Virus record (IMG/VR): IMGVR_UViG_3300037189_003500
Location: 1-42,157 of that record
DNA: 42,157 bases
Strand: one strand, 5' to 3'
Source: a virus
Shown here one piece after another: positions 5,422-13,652 of the stretch (within the stretch, counting starts at the first letter, position 1; each line of letters starts with the position of its first letter). The notes under the pieces are model-generated. The model made no database searches. It saw only the letters and a list, made by a program, of their open reading frames with translations, and had not been told where the DNA came from. Both the position numbers and the translations under genes were made by a program.

Positions 5422-7019
5422 ATGAGCAACGCAACTCCTGCAATGTTCGGCGCAGCCAACTCGGCTGGTGACCGCAATGCACTCTTCCTCAAAGTCTTCG
5501 GCGGCGAAGTCATGGCCGCTTTCGCAGAATCGAACGTCTTCCTCGACAAGACGATGGTTCGCAGCATCGCCTCTGGTAAATCTGCTCAGTAAAAAGCCCG
5601 GTAGCTGAGCCTAAAACTATTTAATTGCTGGAAACACCCTCGCGGCCAATCAGCAGCGAAGCCTGACCTAACGGCAGGAACGTTCAACGACTATCCCGAA
5701 AGGGAGTAGATACAAAGGTATCGAAATGGTAGTTAGTAGCCATGACACTAAAGTGTGTCGTTCGTGCGGGACTGAAAAGCCCATTGACAAGTATTACGTT
5801 CACTGTTCCGATCCTATTAAAGGAAAGGTGTATCAGGCGCAGTGCAAGGAATGCCATATCGAGCAACAACGATATCGCAAGCTTGGCGTGTGCAATGTCA
5901 AATACGATGAGATGCTCCTTGCCCAGAGGGGTAAGTGCGCGATTTGTTTCTCAACCCTGAATTCCTCCCGTTACACCAAGTTCTGTGTGGATCACAACCA
6001 CACGACAGGACAGGTGCGAGGGCTGCTCTGCGTCGGTTGCAATACCGCACTAGGGCTGATGAAGGAATCCCCAGAGAGATTCTTGAGCGCAGTCGAGTAC
6101 CTCAAAAAGTTTCAACTTGCTGCTAAAGATATAGTCTGATCTGCATAGCAATATGCAGCGGTGTGGAATTAACCGTCCCACACGGGTGCGCCTCTGAAAC
6201 GCACTGAACATCCCAAGTAGCAGTCTCTGTGAGAATTCACACACAGAAACTGTGACATTTGTCCCGGCAACTTGGAAGGTTGTAGCTGGATATCACACCC
6301 CCGGCACCCAGATCCTCGGTCAGAACACCAACGTCAACGAGCGTGTGATCGTCATTGACGACCTGCTCGTGTCGAGCGTGTTTCTCGCCAACATCGATGA
6401 AGCGAAGTCGCACTACGATGTCCGTTCGGAATACTCGAAGCAAGTTGGCCTCGCGCTGGCTCGTACTCTCGACCGCAACCTGGCGCAACTCGTGTGCCTC
6501 GCAGGTCGCGCTTCGGCAACCATTCAGGGCGGCTTCGGCGGCTCGGTGCTGGTCAATAGCTCGTACGGTTCGGACGGTGCAGTTCTGGCCTCCGGTATCT
6601 TCTCCGCTGCTCAGGCAATGGACGAGAAAGATGTGCCGATGGATGAGCGCTATGCCGTTATTCGTCCGGCTCAGTATTACCTGCTGGCTCAGACCACCAA
6701 CGTCCTGAACAAGGACTGGGGCGGCTCGGGTGCTTATGCAGATGGCACCGTCATGAAGATCGCCAACGTGGCCATCATCAAGTCGAACAATATGCCCCAG
6801 TACGTTGTTGCTGACGGAATGTCCCAGTATCGCGGTGACTTCACCAACAGCCGTGGCGCAGTCTTCCACAAGTCGGCTGTGGGCACCGTGAAGCTCATGG
6901 ACGTTGCTACCGAAGCTCAGTACCAGATCGAGCGTCAGGGCACCCTCGTGGTCGCTAAGTATGCCCTCGGCTCGGACATCCTCCGTCCCGAAGCCGCCGT
7001 CGAGTTGCGTATTGCCTAA
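5422..7019 (+). CDS. Major capsid protein, T7 gp10A-like, interrupted by a group I intron (join 5422..5590, 6262..7019)
   Basis: Exon 1 encodes 56 residues ending SGKSAQ plus the first base of the next codon. Exon 2 continues from TCCCGGCAACTTGG. Joining 5422-5590 to 6262-7019 restores one frame of 308 residues, with the junction SGKSAQFPATWK matching the SGKSAQFPV of T7 gp10. Further family marks are YHTPGTQI, VIDDLLVS and HYDVRSEYSKQVG. Without splicing the frame stops at once (CAG TAA), so full-length capsid depends on intron removal. The start is unusual: there is no clear ribosome binding site, and a six-codon mini-ORF (ATG at 5405) ends in TCATGA overlapping it. Hundreds of copies form the HK97-fold shell. 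Confidence 0.95.
5591..6261 (+). ncRNA. Group I self-splicing intron in the capsid gene
   Basis: This is a 671-nt intron. P1 forms between exon GCTCAGT (ending at 5590) and intron GCTGAGC, placing the required U-G pair at the splice site. The last intron base is G6261. Core elements are recognisable: P (AATTGCTGGAAA), Q (AATCAGCAGCGAAGCC), R (GTTCAACGACTA near 5682-5693) and S (AAGATATAGTC, 6126-6136), where GACTA of R pairs with TAGTC of S to form P7. The HNH gene lies between R and S, in the P8 region. A P9 hairpin (CTGCATA-gcaa-TATGCAG) follows. Joined exons give the expected capsid sequence, which strongly supports these boundaries. Confidence 0.93.
5726..6139 (+). CDS. Intron-encoded HNH endonuclease, recombination endonuclease VII family
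   Basis: This is a 137-residue protein. An N-terminal CxxC pair (CRSCG at 11-15) and a second pair (CKEC, about 40-43) suggest a zinc-binding head. The C-terminal domain has CAIC, the catalytic FCVDHNHTTGQVRGLLC and CNTALGL, typical of Endonuclease_7-type HNH proteins. Such enzymes cut intronless alleles so that the intron is copied in by repair (homing). A ribosome binding site AAAGG precedes the ATG. The last codons (AAAGATATAGTCTGA) are also the S strand of the P7 core helix, so gene end and ribozyme core overlap. Base composition is more AT-rich than the capsid exons. Confidence 0.92.
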   Translation: MVVSSHDTKVCRSCGTEKPIDKYYVHCSDPIKGKVYQAQCKECHIEQQRYRKLGVCNVKYDEMLLAQRGKCAICFSTLNSSRYTKFCVDHNHTTGQVRGLLCVGCNTALGLMKESPERFLSAVEYLKKFQLAAKDIV

Positions 7020-7047
7020 GCAACCCTCTAACTAAGGAAACACTTCA

Positions 7048-7749
7048 ATGTCTATCGGTCAAGAAAGTGCTCTGTTTAGCCCGGCGACTCTGTCGGCTAA
7101 CGGTAGCACCACCTCCATGACGCTCCCTTCGGCGGGTCTCAACCTCCTCGAAGTCTATCTCGGCACTGGCGCTACCTTCGGTTCGGGTACTGTCACCGTT
7201 CAGTCCTCGCCGGACGGTGGTACGACTTGGGTAACCAGCCCCATCGGTACTGCTACGTTTACCTCGGGTTCTGCCAACACCCTCGTCAACCGCTTCTTCG
7301 TCTACGGCCCCGTGGTTCGCTTCACGCTGGCAGGTGCCACTTCGCCGTCGCTGGACATCCGTGCGATTGCCAAGGAAGTCCGTGAGCCGCGTGGTGCTTC
7401 GGCATCGGCTCCCAACAGCCCCAGCATTGGCGCTCCGGTTACGTTCGCGTTCACTGCGAATGCCACCTCGGCGACCATCATGGTCCCCAGCTATGATCAG
7501 TCGCTGGTGACGGACGTTGCTGTTGCAGCTTCGGGCACCTTCGGTTCAGGGACTCTGACTCTTCAGACCAGCCCTGACGGTGGTACGACTTGGTTCGCGG
7601 TGGGCACTGCTGTTACCGCTGCCGGTTACATCACTGTGGGTACTCCGCTGCTCGTTCCGATGCAGTTGACGGCTAACACCCATCGGATGTTCCGTCTGGT
7701 TCTGACGGGCGCAACCTCGCCTGCGATCAGTGCCCGTGTGATCCTGTAA
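7048..7749 (+). CDS. Capsid-adjacent two-domain beta protein, possible head decoration protein
   Basis: This 233-residue protein is built of two tandem copies of one domain. Residues about 10-110 contain GSGTVTVQSSPDGGTTW and residues about 125-233 contain GSGTLTLQTSPDGGTTW, each ending in a similar GATSP-containing strand. The composition (Thr, Ser, Gly, Val) is typical of beta-sandwich virion proteins. It lies 28 bp behind the major capsid gene and before the likely terminator at 8039, so it should be co-expressed at high level with capsid. A decoration or head-fibre role is inferred from place and fold type. An AAGGAA ribosome binding site is present. Confidence 0.8.
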   Translation: MSIGQESALFSPATLSANGSTTSMTLPSAGLNLLEVYLGTGATFGSGTVTVQSSPDGGTTWVTSPIGTATFTSGSANTLVNRFFVYGPVVRFTLAGATSPSLDIRAIAKEVREPRGASASAPNSPSIGAPVTFAFTANATSATIMVPSYDQSLVTDVAVAASGTFGSGTLTLQTSPDGGTTWFAVGTAVTAAGYITVGTPLLVPMQLTANTHRMFRLVLTGATSPAISARVIL

Positions 7750-7759
7750 GGAGACCACA

Positions 7760-8032
7760 ATGGCCCTTACTACCTCAGTCTTTGTTGGCCGCATTCAGGG
7801 CCAGACTTCGGGTGGTACTGCCATCACCACGCTGAATCCGGTTACGATCTTTGGTGACAACACCATGTCGTACACGGATGCAGCGGGTGTCGTTCGCAAT
7901 ATCTCCATTCGAGGCGATATTGGTCCGTTGATTGATGCCATCTTCAAGGGCACCAACGGGTACAACACAGGCCGTTTCAACAACAAGCCTGTGCTTACCG
8001 TCAACGGTCAGGGCGGCAGAACCGACTCCTAA
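7760..8032 (+). CDS. Small protein downstream of capsid, unknown
   Basis: This 90-residue protein has the ribosome binding site AAGGAG, with its ATG 10 bp after the previous stop. It begins MALTTSVFVGRIQGQ and is Gly/Thr/Asn-rich, without membrane segments, cysteines or known motifs. It is the last gene before the terminator-like hairpin at 8039, so it belongs to the capsid expression unit. A minor virion protein is the most likely role, but I do not recognise a family. Confidence 0.75.
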   Translation: MALTTSVFVGRIQGQTSGGTAITTLNPVTIFGDNTMSYTDAAGVVRNISIRGDIGPLIDAIFKGTNGYNTGRFNNKPVLTVNGQGGRTDS

Positions 8033-8038
8033 ACCCCT

Positions 8039-8084
8039 AAGCCACTCTACCTCGCCCCTCCGCTTGGATAGGGTGGCTTTCTTT
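8039..8084 (+). terminator. Intrinsic terminator after the capsid genes
   Basis: AAGCCACTCTA (8039-8049) pairs with TAGGGTGGCTT (8069-8079), an 11-bp stem with one G-U pair and a 19-nt loop. It is followed by TCTTT. It lies after the capsid unit and before the tail genes, the place where T7 has its late terminator T-phi. Partial termination here would raise capsid transcripts over tail transcripts. Confidence 0.65.
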
Positions 8085-8096
8085 GCGAATTCAAAA

Positions 8097-8714
8097 ATGG
8101 CAGACCTCTCAATCAACCTCGTTCCTACTACAGACATCGAAGCGGTGAATGGGATGCTTGCCCTGATCGGTGAAGCCCCAGTCTCGAATATCTTGGACAC
8201 TGGTAGCTCGGACGTAAACCTTGCAACGCAGTGCATCCGTAATGTCTCCCGCAGTTTTCAGTCACGCGGATGGTCCTTCAATGTGGACTCTGAAATGCCG
8301 ATGGTGCGTGACTCCAGCGGAAACTTGAATGTCCCCAGCAATGCCATCGTAGCGGCGATCTCCAAAAGTCAGGGACGCAATGGTGTCCAGCGTGGTGCGC
8401 GGATGTGGGATTTGGACAACTTCACGTTTGCATGGGACTCAGACCTGAACATGGACTTCGTGTGGTTCATGGCTTTCAACGACTTGCCTGAACACGCTCG
8501 GTATCACATCTACAGTTCAGCGGCGCTGCTCTACGCCCGCAGTCAGATGTGCACCCCGATCATTGTTCAGAACGCCCAGCAAGAAGAAGCTCGTGCTCGC
8601 ACCATCTTCAAACAAGTGGAGCACCGTATCGCCCCGCAGAACGTGTACCGCTCGGGCACGCTCGCACTCGACCTCCTCAGGGAGCCTAATTACGTTTACA
8701 TACCGGGACGCTAA
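8097..8714 (+). CDS. Tail tubular protein A, T7 gp11-like
   Basis: This 205-residue protein is close to T7 gp11 (196). The family pattern is clear: EAVNGMLALIGEAPVSNI near the start, the segment SRSFQSRGWSFNVDSE, and WDLDNFTF in the middle. The protein forms the gatekeeper ring between portal and nozzle. The start at 8097 was chosen because conserved sequence begins there; the longer open frame to 7932 overlaps the previous gene and the terminator. The ribosome binding site is poor, so translation may rely on upstream ribosomes. It abuts the tail tubular B gene without a gap. Confidence 0.93.
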   Translation: MADLSINLVPTTDIEAVNGMLALIGEAPVSNILDTGSSDVNLATQCIRNVSRSFQSRGWSFNVDSEMPMVRDSSGNLNVPSNAIVAAISKSQGRNGVQRGARMWDLDNFTFAWDSDLNMDFVWFMAFNDLPEHARYHIYSSAALLYARSQMCTPIIVQNAQQEEARARTIFKQVEHRIAPQNVYRSGTLALDLLREPNYVYIPGR

Positions 8715-10892
8715 ATGCCTATCTCTCAGATCCTCCCGCTGCCTCTGGATGGAGTCTCGCAGCAGCCTGACGAAATCCGTGCACCAACCTGCGCTGCGAT
8801 CATGGACAACTGTGACGCGACGATGGTCCGAGGTCTGAGTACCCGCCCCGGCACCAAGCACATAGCCCGCCTTAGTTCGCTAACGGCGGCATCCTATGCG
8901 AACTCTCATGTTCACTTCATTGACCGCAGTCCCACAGAGAAGTGGATGCTGGTCCTGAATGGTTCTACGGTACAGGTGGTCAATGCTCTGACAGGTGCAC
9001 TGGCAACCGTCTCGTATCAGGATGAGTCAGGGGCAAGTATTTCCGCTCCCTCGTACCTGACGGCATCGGATCCTCGGAAGAGTTTCAAATGCCTTACCGT
9101 GGGTGACTACACGTTCGTTGCGAACCGTGAAGTGACGGTGGGTTCTTCAACAATCACCACGAGCTACGGCACCACGAACTTCTACAAGGCGGCTGCGGAT
9201 GTACCCGCCACCCCCGCATCGGGCACTCTGTACATTGTCACCGGGACTTCTGTGGACGGCTCAGGTCGCTACTACCTGAAGCAGAGCACACTCTCATCTT
9301 CGGTGTACACGGAGACCTGTGCTGCGAGCGTAACTGCCCCCAACAAGGCAGACCTTCCGTGGACGCTGGTGAAGACTGGCGCGACTACTTTCGTTCTCCG
9401 AAGGGGTAACTATCTTCCTCCGCAGGTTGGTGATGACGCATCGAACTTCCCCGCCTCGTTCATTGGGCGGCAGATTCGCGATGTGTTCTTCTATCGGGGA
9501 CGCCTGGGTTTCCTAACGTCCTCTTCGGTGTTGATGTCGCAACCCATCACGAACATCAATGCAGCCTTGGGTATCCAGTACAACTTCTATCGGAAGTCCA
9601 TGACTGTCGTCGCAGCCGATGACCCGATTGATGCAACTGTGGCTCACCCCCGTGCTCCTACGTTGAGCGCAGCGGCACTCTTCAACAAGACATTATTGGT
9701 CTTTGGGGACACCGTGCAGTTCCAGTGTCAGCCTCAGGGTGACGTTCTGTCGCCTGCTACGTTTGCGCTGAATCCCGTCACGGAGTTCGACTGCAGTCAA
9801 ACCGTAAGACCTGTGGGACTAGGTCCTAAGGTGTACTTCACGCAGCCCTCTTCGGGTGGTATGCGGCTTCGAGAGTTCTTTGTGCAGAAGCTCGGCGTCA
9901 TTCAAGACGCTATTGATGTCACGCTGCAGTGTCCTACCTACGTCAGCCCGAATGTGTTCACGATGGCCACTTCCACCACGGAAAACCTGTTGGCATTGGC
10001 GAACACCGCGTACACGCCGCTATACGGAACACAGGATGTGTCGCCCGCAAGCTACCTGTACATCTATCGCCCGCAGTTTGATGGGGAGGGTAACCGCACA
10101 CAATCGAACTGGAGCCGCTACACGTTTCCAGCAAACGATAGTGATGCGATTATCGGCATGGGTGTTTCACAGTCCGTCATGTACCTTCTGTGGTATCGCA
10201 CGACTGGCATCTACTTGGAGACGTTGGATTGGGTTACCCCAGCAGCAGCGTTTGTCACGCGGGGTGACGTGCCTTTTGCAGACGGTATTGTGAACACGCA
10301 GCCAAGCTGGATCTGTCTGGACAGGGTCTCAAGTTTCGCGTCAGGGACGGGGACCTACAGCAACACCACCGGCTACACCACATGGACGGGTGCGTGGGAC
10401 ACCACGAACTACACCAGCCTAAATGGGGTAGTGACATCCGTGAGTCCCGGTGAGACCGTTGCAATCGAGGTGGTGAACGCCACAACCATCCGTGCGTTCG
10501 GGGACTACTCTGCAAAAGCCATTGCGATTGGCGTACCCGTGACAATGAGTGTCATGTTGTCTCGTATCCAACTCAGGGGTAGGGATGACACACCAGACAT
10601 CGGTGCAGTCCTAAGGCTTAGGTCGCTACAGGTAAACACCCGTGACAGTGGACCTATAACTGTGGCAGCAACTCAGTACAACCAGTTCCCTCACGGGGCA
10701 ACGATGGCTGAACGGGTGCTCGGGTCTACGGTCCTCTCAGCAGGTAAGGTGTTCACAGGAAGTAGCAGGCTCTCGATCAACGCTCAGGCAGCGGAGAGTC
10801 GAATCACAATTCAAAACGCAACGCCTATCAGGGCCACCATCTCGGGGCTTACTTGGGAAGGTGAGATAACTCGTAGAACTAAGAGGGCATGA
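8715..10892 (+). CDS. Tail tubular protein B (nozzle), T7 gp12-like
   Basis: This 725-residue protein is of T7 gp12 type (794). The opening MPISQILPLPLDGVSQQPDEIRAPTCA, with its GVSQQPD motif, is the family hallmark, followed by CDATMVRGLSTRPGTKHIA. Middle and C-terminal parts are beta-rich. Six copies are expected to build the tail nozzle below the gp11 ring, where fibres attach. Its ATG follows directly on the gp11-like stop, implying coupled translation. No unusual feature is seen except a somewhat short C-terminal half. Confidence 0.95.
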   Translation: MPISQILPLPLDGVSQQPDEIRAPTCAAIMDNCDATMVRGLSTRPGTKHIARLSSLTAASYANSHVHFIDRSPTEKWMLVLNGSTVQVVNALTGALATVSYQDESGASISAPSYLTASDPRKSFKCLTVGDYTFVANREVTVGSSTITTSYGTTNFYKAAADVPATPASGTLYIVTGTSVDGSGRYYLKQSTLSSSVYTETCAASVTAPNKADLPWTLVKTGATTFVLRRGNYLPPQVGDDASNFPASFIGRQIRDVFFYRGRLGFLTSSSVLMSQPITNINAALGIQYNFYRKSMTVVAADDPIDATVAHPRAPTLSAAALFNKTLLVFGDTVQFQCQPQGDVLSPATFALNPVTEFDCSQTVRPVGLGPKVYFTQPSSGGMRLREFFVQKLGVIQDAIDVTLQCPTYVSPNVFTMATSTTENLLALANTAYTPLYGTQDVSPASYLYIYRPQFDGEGNRTQSNWSRYTFPANDSDAIIGMGVSQSVMYLLWYRTTGIYLETLDWVTPAAAFVTRGDVPFADGIVNTQPSWICLDRVSSFASGTGTYSNTTGYTTWTGAWDTTNYTSLNGVVTSVSPGETVAIEVVNATTIRAFGDYSAKAIAIGVPVTMSVMLSRIQLRGRDDTPDIGAVLRLRSLQVNTRDSGPITVAATQYNQFPHGATMAERVLGSTVLSAGKVFTGSSRLSINAQAAESRITIQNATPIRATISGLTWEGEITRRTKRA

Positions 10893-10893
10893 C

Positions 10894-11424
10894 ATGAGCT
10901 TTTTCTCTTCCCTGCCTATTGCGGGGATAGCCAACGCAATCGGTAACGTGTTTGGTTCCGCACAGAAGACCAAGGACAACGTCGCTCAGCAACGCAATAT
11001 CCAATCCTCAGTCAAGTCTGACAGGGTTCTGTATGGAAAGCAGGTGCAGCAGATTGCAGCGCAGGCAGGCCAGCAGAAGGGGATGCGGGCAATTCAAGCA
11101 GAGCAGCAGATGGGCGCACTCAACGCGATGCTGGCTGATACAGGGGTAGTGGGTAACACACACGCTGCCCTTCGCAACCAGATACTAGGCGACATGGGTA
11201 TCGACCAGCAGACCATTACCACCAACGCATCACAGGCATTGGAACAGGCGCAAGCGTCCTTCGAGTCCCGAATGAGGGGTTACGAATCTCAAAACAATCA
11301 AGTGCAATCGAGTGCCCCATCACCCGTCGGTAGTTTCTTGTCGAACCTCGCGGGGTTCTTGCCGGATAAGTCTGGCAACAAGATGACCGTTGGCGACGTT
11401 GGCGGCTTCAAACTCTTTAGCTAA
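10894..11424 (+). CDS. Internal virion (ejection) protein, T7 gp14-like
   Basis: This 176-residue protein (T7 gp14 is 196) is Gln- and Ala-rich and helical after a hydrophobic, glycine-containing N-terminus (about residues 3-20). The first of three consecutive genes in the T7 14-15-16 order, it should be ejected first and form a pore in the outer membrane. Assignment rests on gene order, size and composition more than on motif identity. Its start is one base after the previous stop. Confidence 0.85.
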   Translation: MSFFSSLPIAGIANAIGNVFGSAQKTKDNVAQQRNIQSSVKSDRVLYGKQVQQIAAQAGQQKGMRAIQAEQQMGALNAMLADTGVVGNTHAALRNQILGDMGIDQQTITTNASQALEQAQASFESRMRGYESQNNQVQSSAPSPVGSFLSNLAGFLPDKSGNKMTVGDVGGFKLFS

Positions 11425-11439
11425 TCAGGAGCTATACCC

Positions 11440-13644
11440 ATGGCATATCAATCGGAAGGCCCACGCGTGGGCCTCCAAGTGTCAGCCTCTCCGGTTGATT
11501 CCACCGTGCGTGCAAGAACGCATGACGCGGAGATCGAGACCTTCGTGCGGGGATTAGGTCAACTTAACTCCGCACTGCAAGACAACTTCATGTTCGAGCG
11601 TAAGCAGGACCTCGAAGCGGGCCAGCAGCAGGGCCGCATCGGTGGTGAGCAGCAACCAGGCTCTACCCGCTCGTTCGCTGAAGGATTCATGAAAGGTAGT
11701 GGCGAGGCCGCCGCTATACGCGACTCCGGGGATCTTCGGGCTAAGGTCGCGACGGAGGCACCTAATGATCCTGTGAAAGCTCAGGCAATCATTGCGGGCT
11801 TCCACAAGGGCAAGACTGAAGGCATAACCCAACCGCACTTCGCGGAGGGCTACAACCGCATCATGGCTAACGAGGCATCCAAGCTGGTCGCATCGTCCGG
11901 TGAAGAGAGTGCTAAGGAAGTCATCAGCCAGAACGACATCAATGCTTCTGACCGTATTGGCTACGTTGTTCGTCAAGGGGGCAATGACCACAAGCTGACG
12001 TGGCAGGCCATCAACGACATCGCCGCTGAGCACCACCTAACCGGAACCCGTAAGGACCAACTGGTACTCACGGTGATGGAACAAGTAGCACAGGAAGGCA
12101 AACCCGGTGCGCTGGCCCTGCTGGACTCCATGCGGATTGACGCAAAGACCGGCAAGGACTTTCCCGCGCTGTCCTCGAACCCTGCGTTCACCGCTAAGGT
12201 TCAGTCACTGAAGAACGTGGCTGAGTCTAAGTGGATTCAGAACATGAGGCAGGAAGCTGACACGACAATGATGCCGTTCCTTGAGCAAGCCACTGAAGGC
12301 AAGCTCAACGAGGGTGAGTTCAAGAAGTGGGCAGCGCAGTACGACCGTGTTCTGTCCTCGCAGACCATTATGGGGGTCATTCACGCGAACCGCTCGGCAC
12401 TTGCAAGGCAGCAGATGCAGGTGGACAAGATCGCCGCAATCGAAGCCAACAGGACTGCGAAAGGTCTTGTCGACTCAAACGCGACTGCTGCATTCGCTGC
12501 GGGTGGGTCACACCTCCTTGCGCCACAGACAATCCCTTCGGCTTCTGGTACTAGCAACGACACGATCTCTGTAGAGGCTCAGCAGGAAGCAGGGCGCGAT
12601 GGGTGGCTTGCAGCTAACCCTAATGCAACCCCGCAGCAGATGGCTTTACAGGGTGCACTGAACATCACGAAAAGTGGTAGGTCGGCTGATATGCCTCCCC
12701 TTACTAACCCCATCAGGAAACTTCTGAGTGCGGGCATCGCTGAGTATGACTACAAGCCTGACCCGAAGACTGGCGAAATCCAAAAGCCCATTCCCGGAGA
12801 GCTATCCCCGGAGTCCATGAAGGCCCTCGCGCTTTACCGGCAGATCCCGCAGGCACATCAGGGTTGGCTGAAGGAGCAGTTAGGTCAGAAGTCTTATGAG
12901 CTTCTTCAGTTCATCGATGATGGTATGGCGGTTGGTCTATCTCCGACTGAAGCCGCAGGGCTGGCCCACCGCATCAACGTGAAGGGTAAGACCTACGAGG
13001 ACAAGAAGGAGTTCGCTAAAGCCCTCAGGGAAGTCACTCAGGAGTCTGTTTCGAGCAGCATCATGCGGTGGATTGGGGGTGGGGATTTCAAGGCCGATGG
13101 CAACGTCGAATCCGTTCGAGATCGCATCCATAGCACTGCAACTCTCTACATGATGTCGGGCCTCTACGCGAACGCTGAGGATGCTGCAAAGGCTGCTACA
13201 AAAGACTTGTCCAAGCAGATGTTCGTCGCCAGTAATGCCACCTACTTCTCTGCTGATTTCCCTGTGACTCCTAAGACGTTCACTGACAAGGCTACCGGGG
13301 TGAAGGTCCTGCTGGCTGAGAGTGTTCAGTACGCATCGGACAAGTCTATCGGTGCTGATGACCTAACACTGGACCGGATGGGCAATGGGAATTGGATGGT
13401 CAAGTACAAGAAGGACCGTGAGATTGTCCGAAGTGCGGATGGCAAGCCGGTCACTTGGTCCAACGATCAGATCGCAGCCATGTGGGCACAGAAGTCTCAG
13501 GCTGAAGTGGATGCATTCATTGCAGGTAAGGACAAGGAAGCAGCACAAGTACAGGCACTAAAGGACCGTCCTAAGTCTTCAGGTGCAACCCGTAGAGGCA
13601 ACCTCGCAGCGCAAGCCGCCGAGAGGAGTGCCACCAACCAATAA
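11440..13644 (+). CDS. Internal virion (ejection) protein, T7 gp15-like
   Basis: This 734-residue protein (T7 gp15 is 747) is mostly alpha-helical and charged. The N-terminal 70 residues match the style of the family (DAEIETFVRGLGQLNSALQ, then a Gln/Gly-rich turn and a FAEGFMKGSGEAAA segment). Together with the gp16-like protein it should form the periplasmic tunnel that carries DNA into the cell. A ribosome binding site CAGGAG lies before the ATG. No cysteine cluster, membrane segment or enzymatic motif stands out. Confidence 0.88.
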   Translation: MAYQSEGPRVGLQVSASPVDSTVRARTHDAEIETFVRGLGQLNSALQDNFMFERKQDLEAGQQQGRIGGEQQPGSTRSFAEGFMKGSGEAAAIRDSGDLRAKVATEAPNDPVKAQAIIAGFHKGKTEGITQPHFAEGYNRIMANEASKLVASSGEESAKEVISQNDINASDRIGYVVRQGGNDHKLTWQAINDIAAEHHLTGTRKDQLVLTVMEQVAQEGKPGALALLDSMRIDAKTGKDFPALSSNPAFTAKVQSLKNVAESKWIQNMRQEADTTMMPFLEQATEGKLNEGEFKKWAAQYDRVLSSQTIMGVIHANRSALARQQMQVDKIAAIEANRTAKGLVDSNATAAFAAGGSHLLAPQTIPSASGTSNDTISVEAQQEAGRDGWLAANPNATPQQMALQGALNITKSGRSADMPPLTNPIRKLLSAGIAEYDYKPDPKTGEIQKPIPGELSPESMKALALYRQIPQAHQGWLKEQLGQKSYELLQFIDDGMAVGLSPTEAAGLAHRINVKGKTYEDKKEFAKALREVTQESVSSSIMRWIGGGDFKADGNVESVRDRIHSTATLYMMSGLYANAEDAAKAATKDLSKQMFVASNATYFSADFPVTPKTFTDKATGVKVLLAESVQYASDKSIGADDLTLDRMGNGNWMVKYKKDREIVRSADGKPVTWSNDQIAAMWAQKSQAEVDAFIAGKDKEAAQVQALKDRPKSSGATRRGNLAAQAAERSATNQ

Positions 13645-13652
13645 GGAACAAC

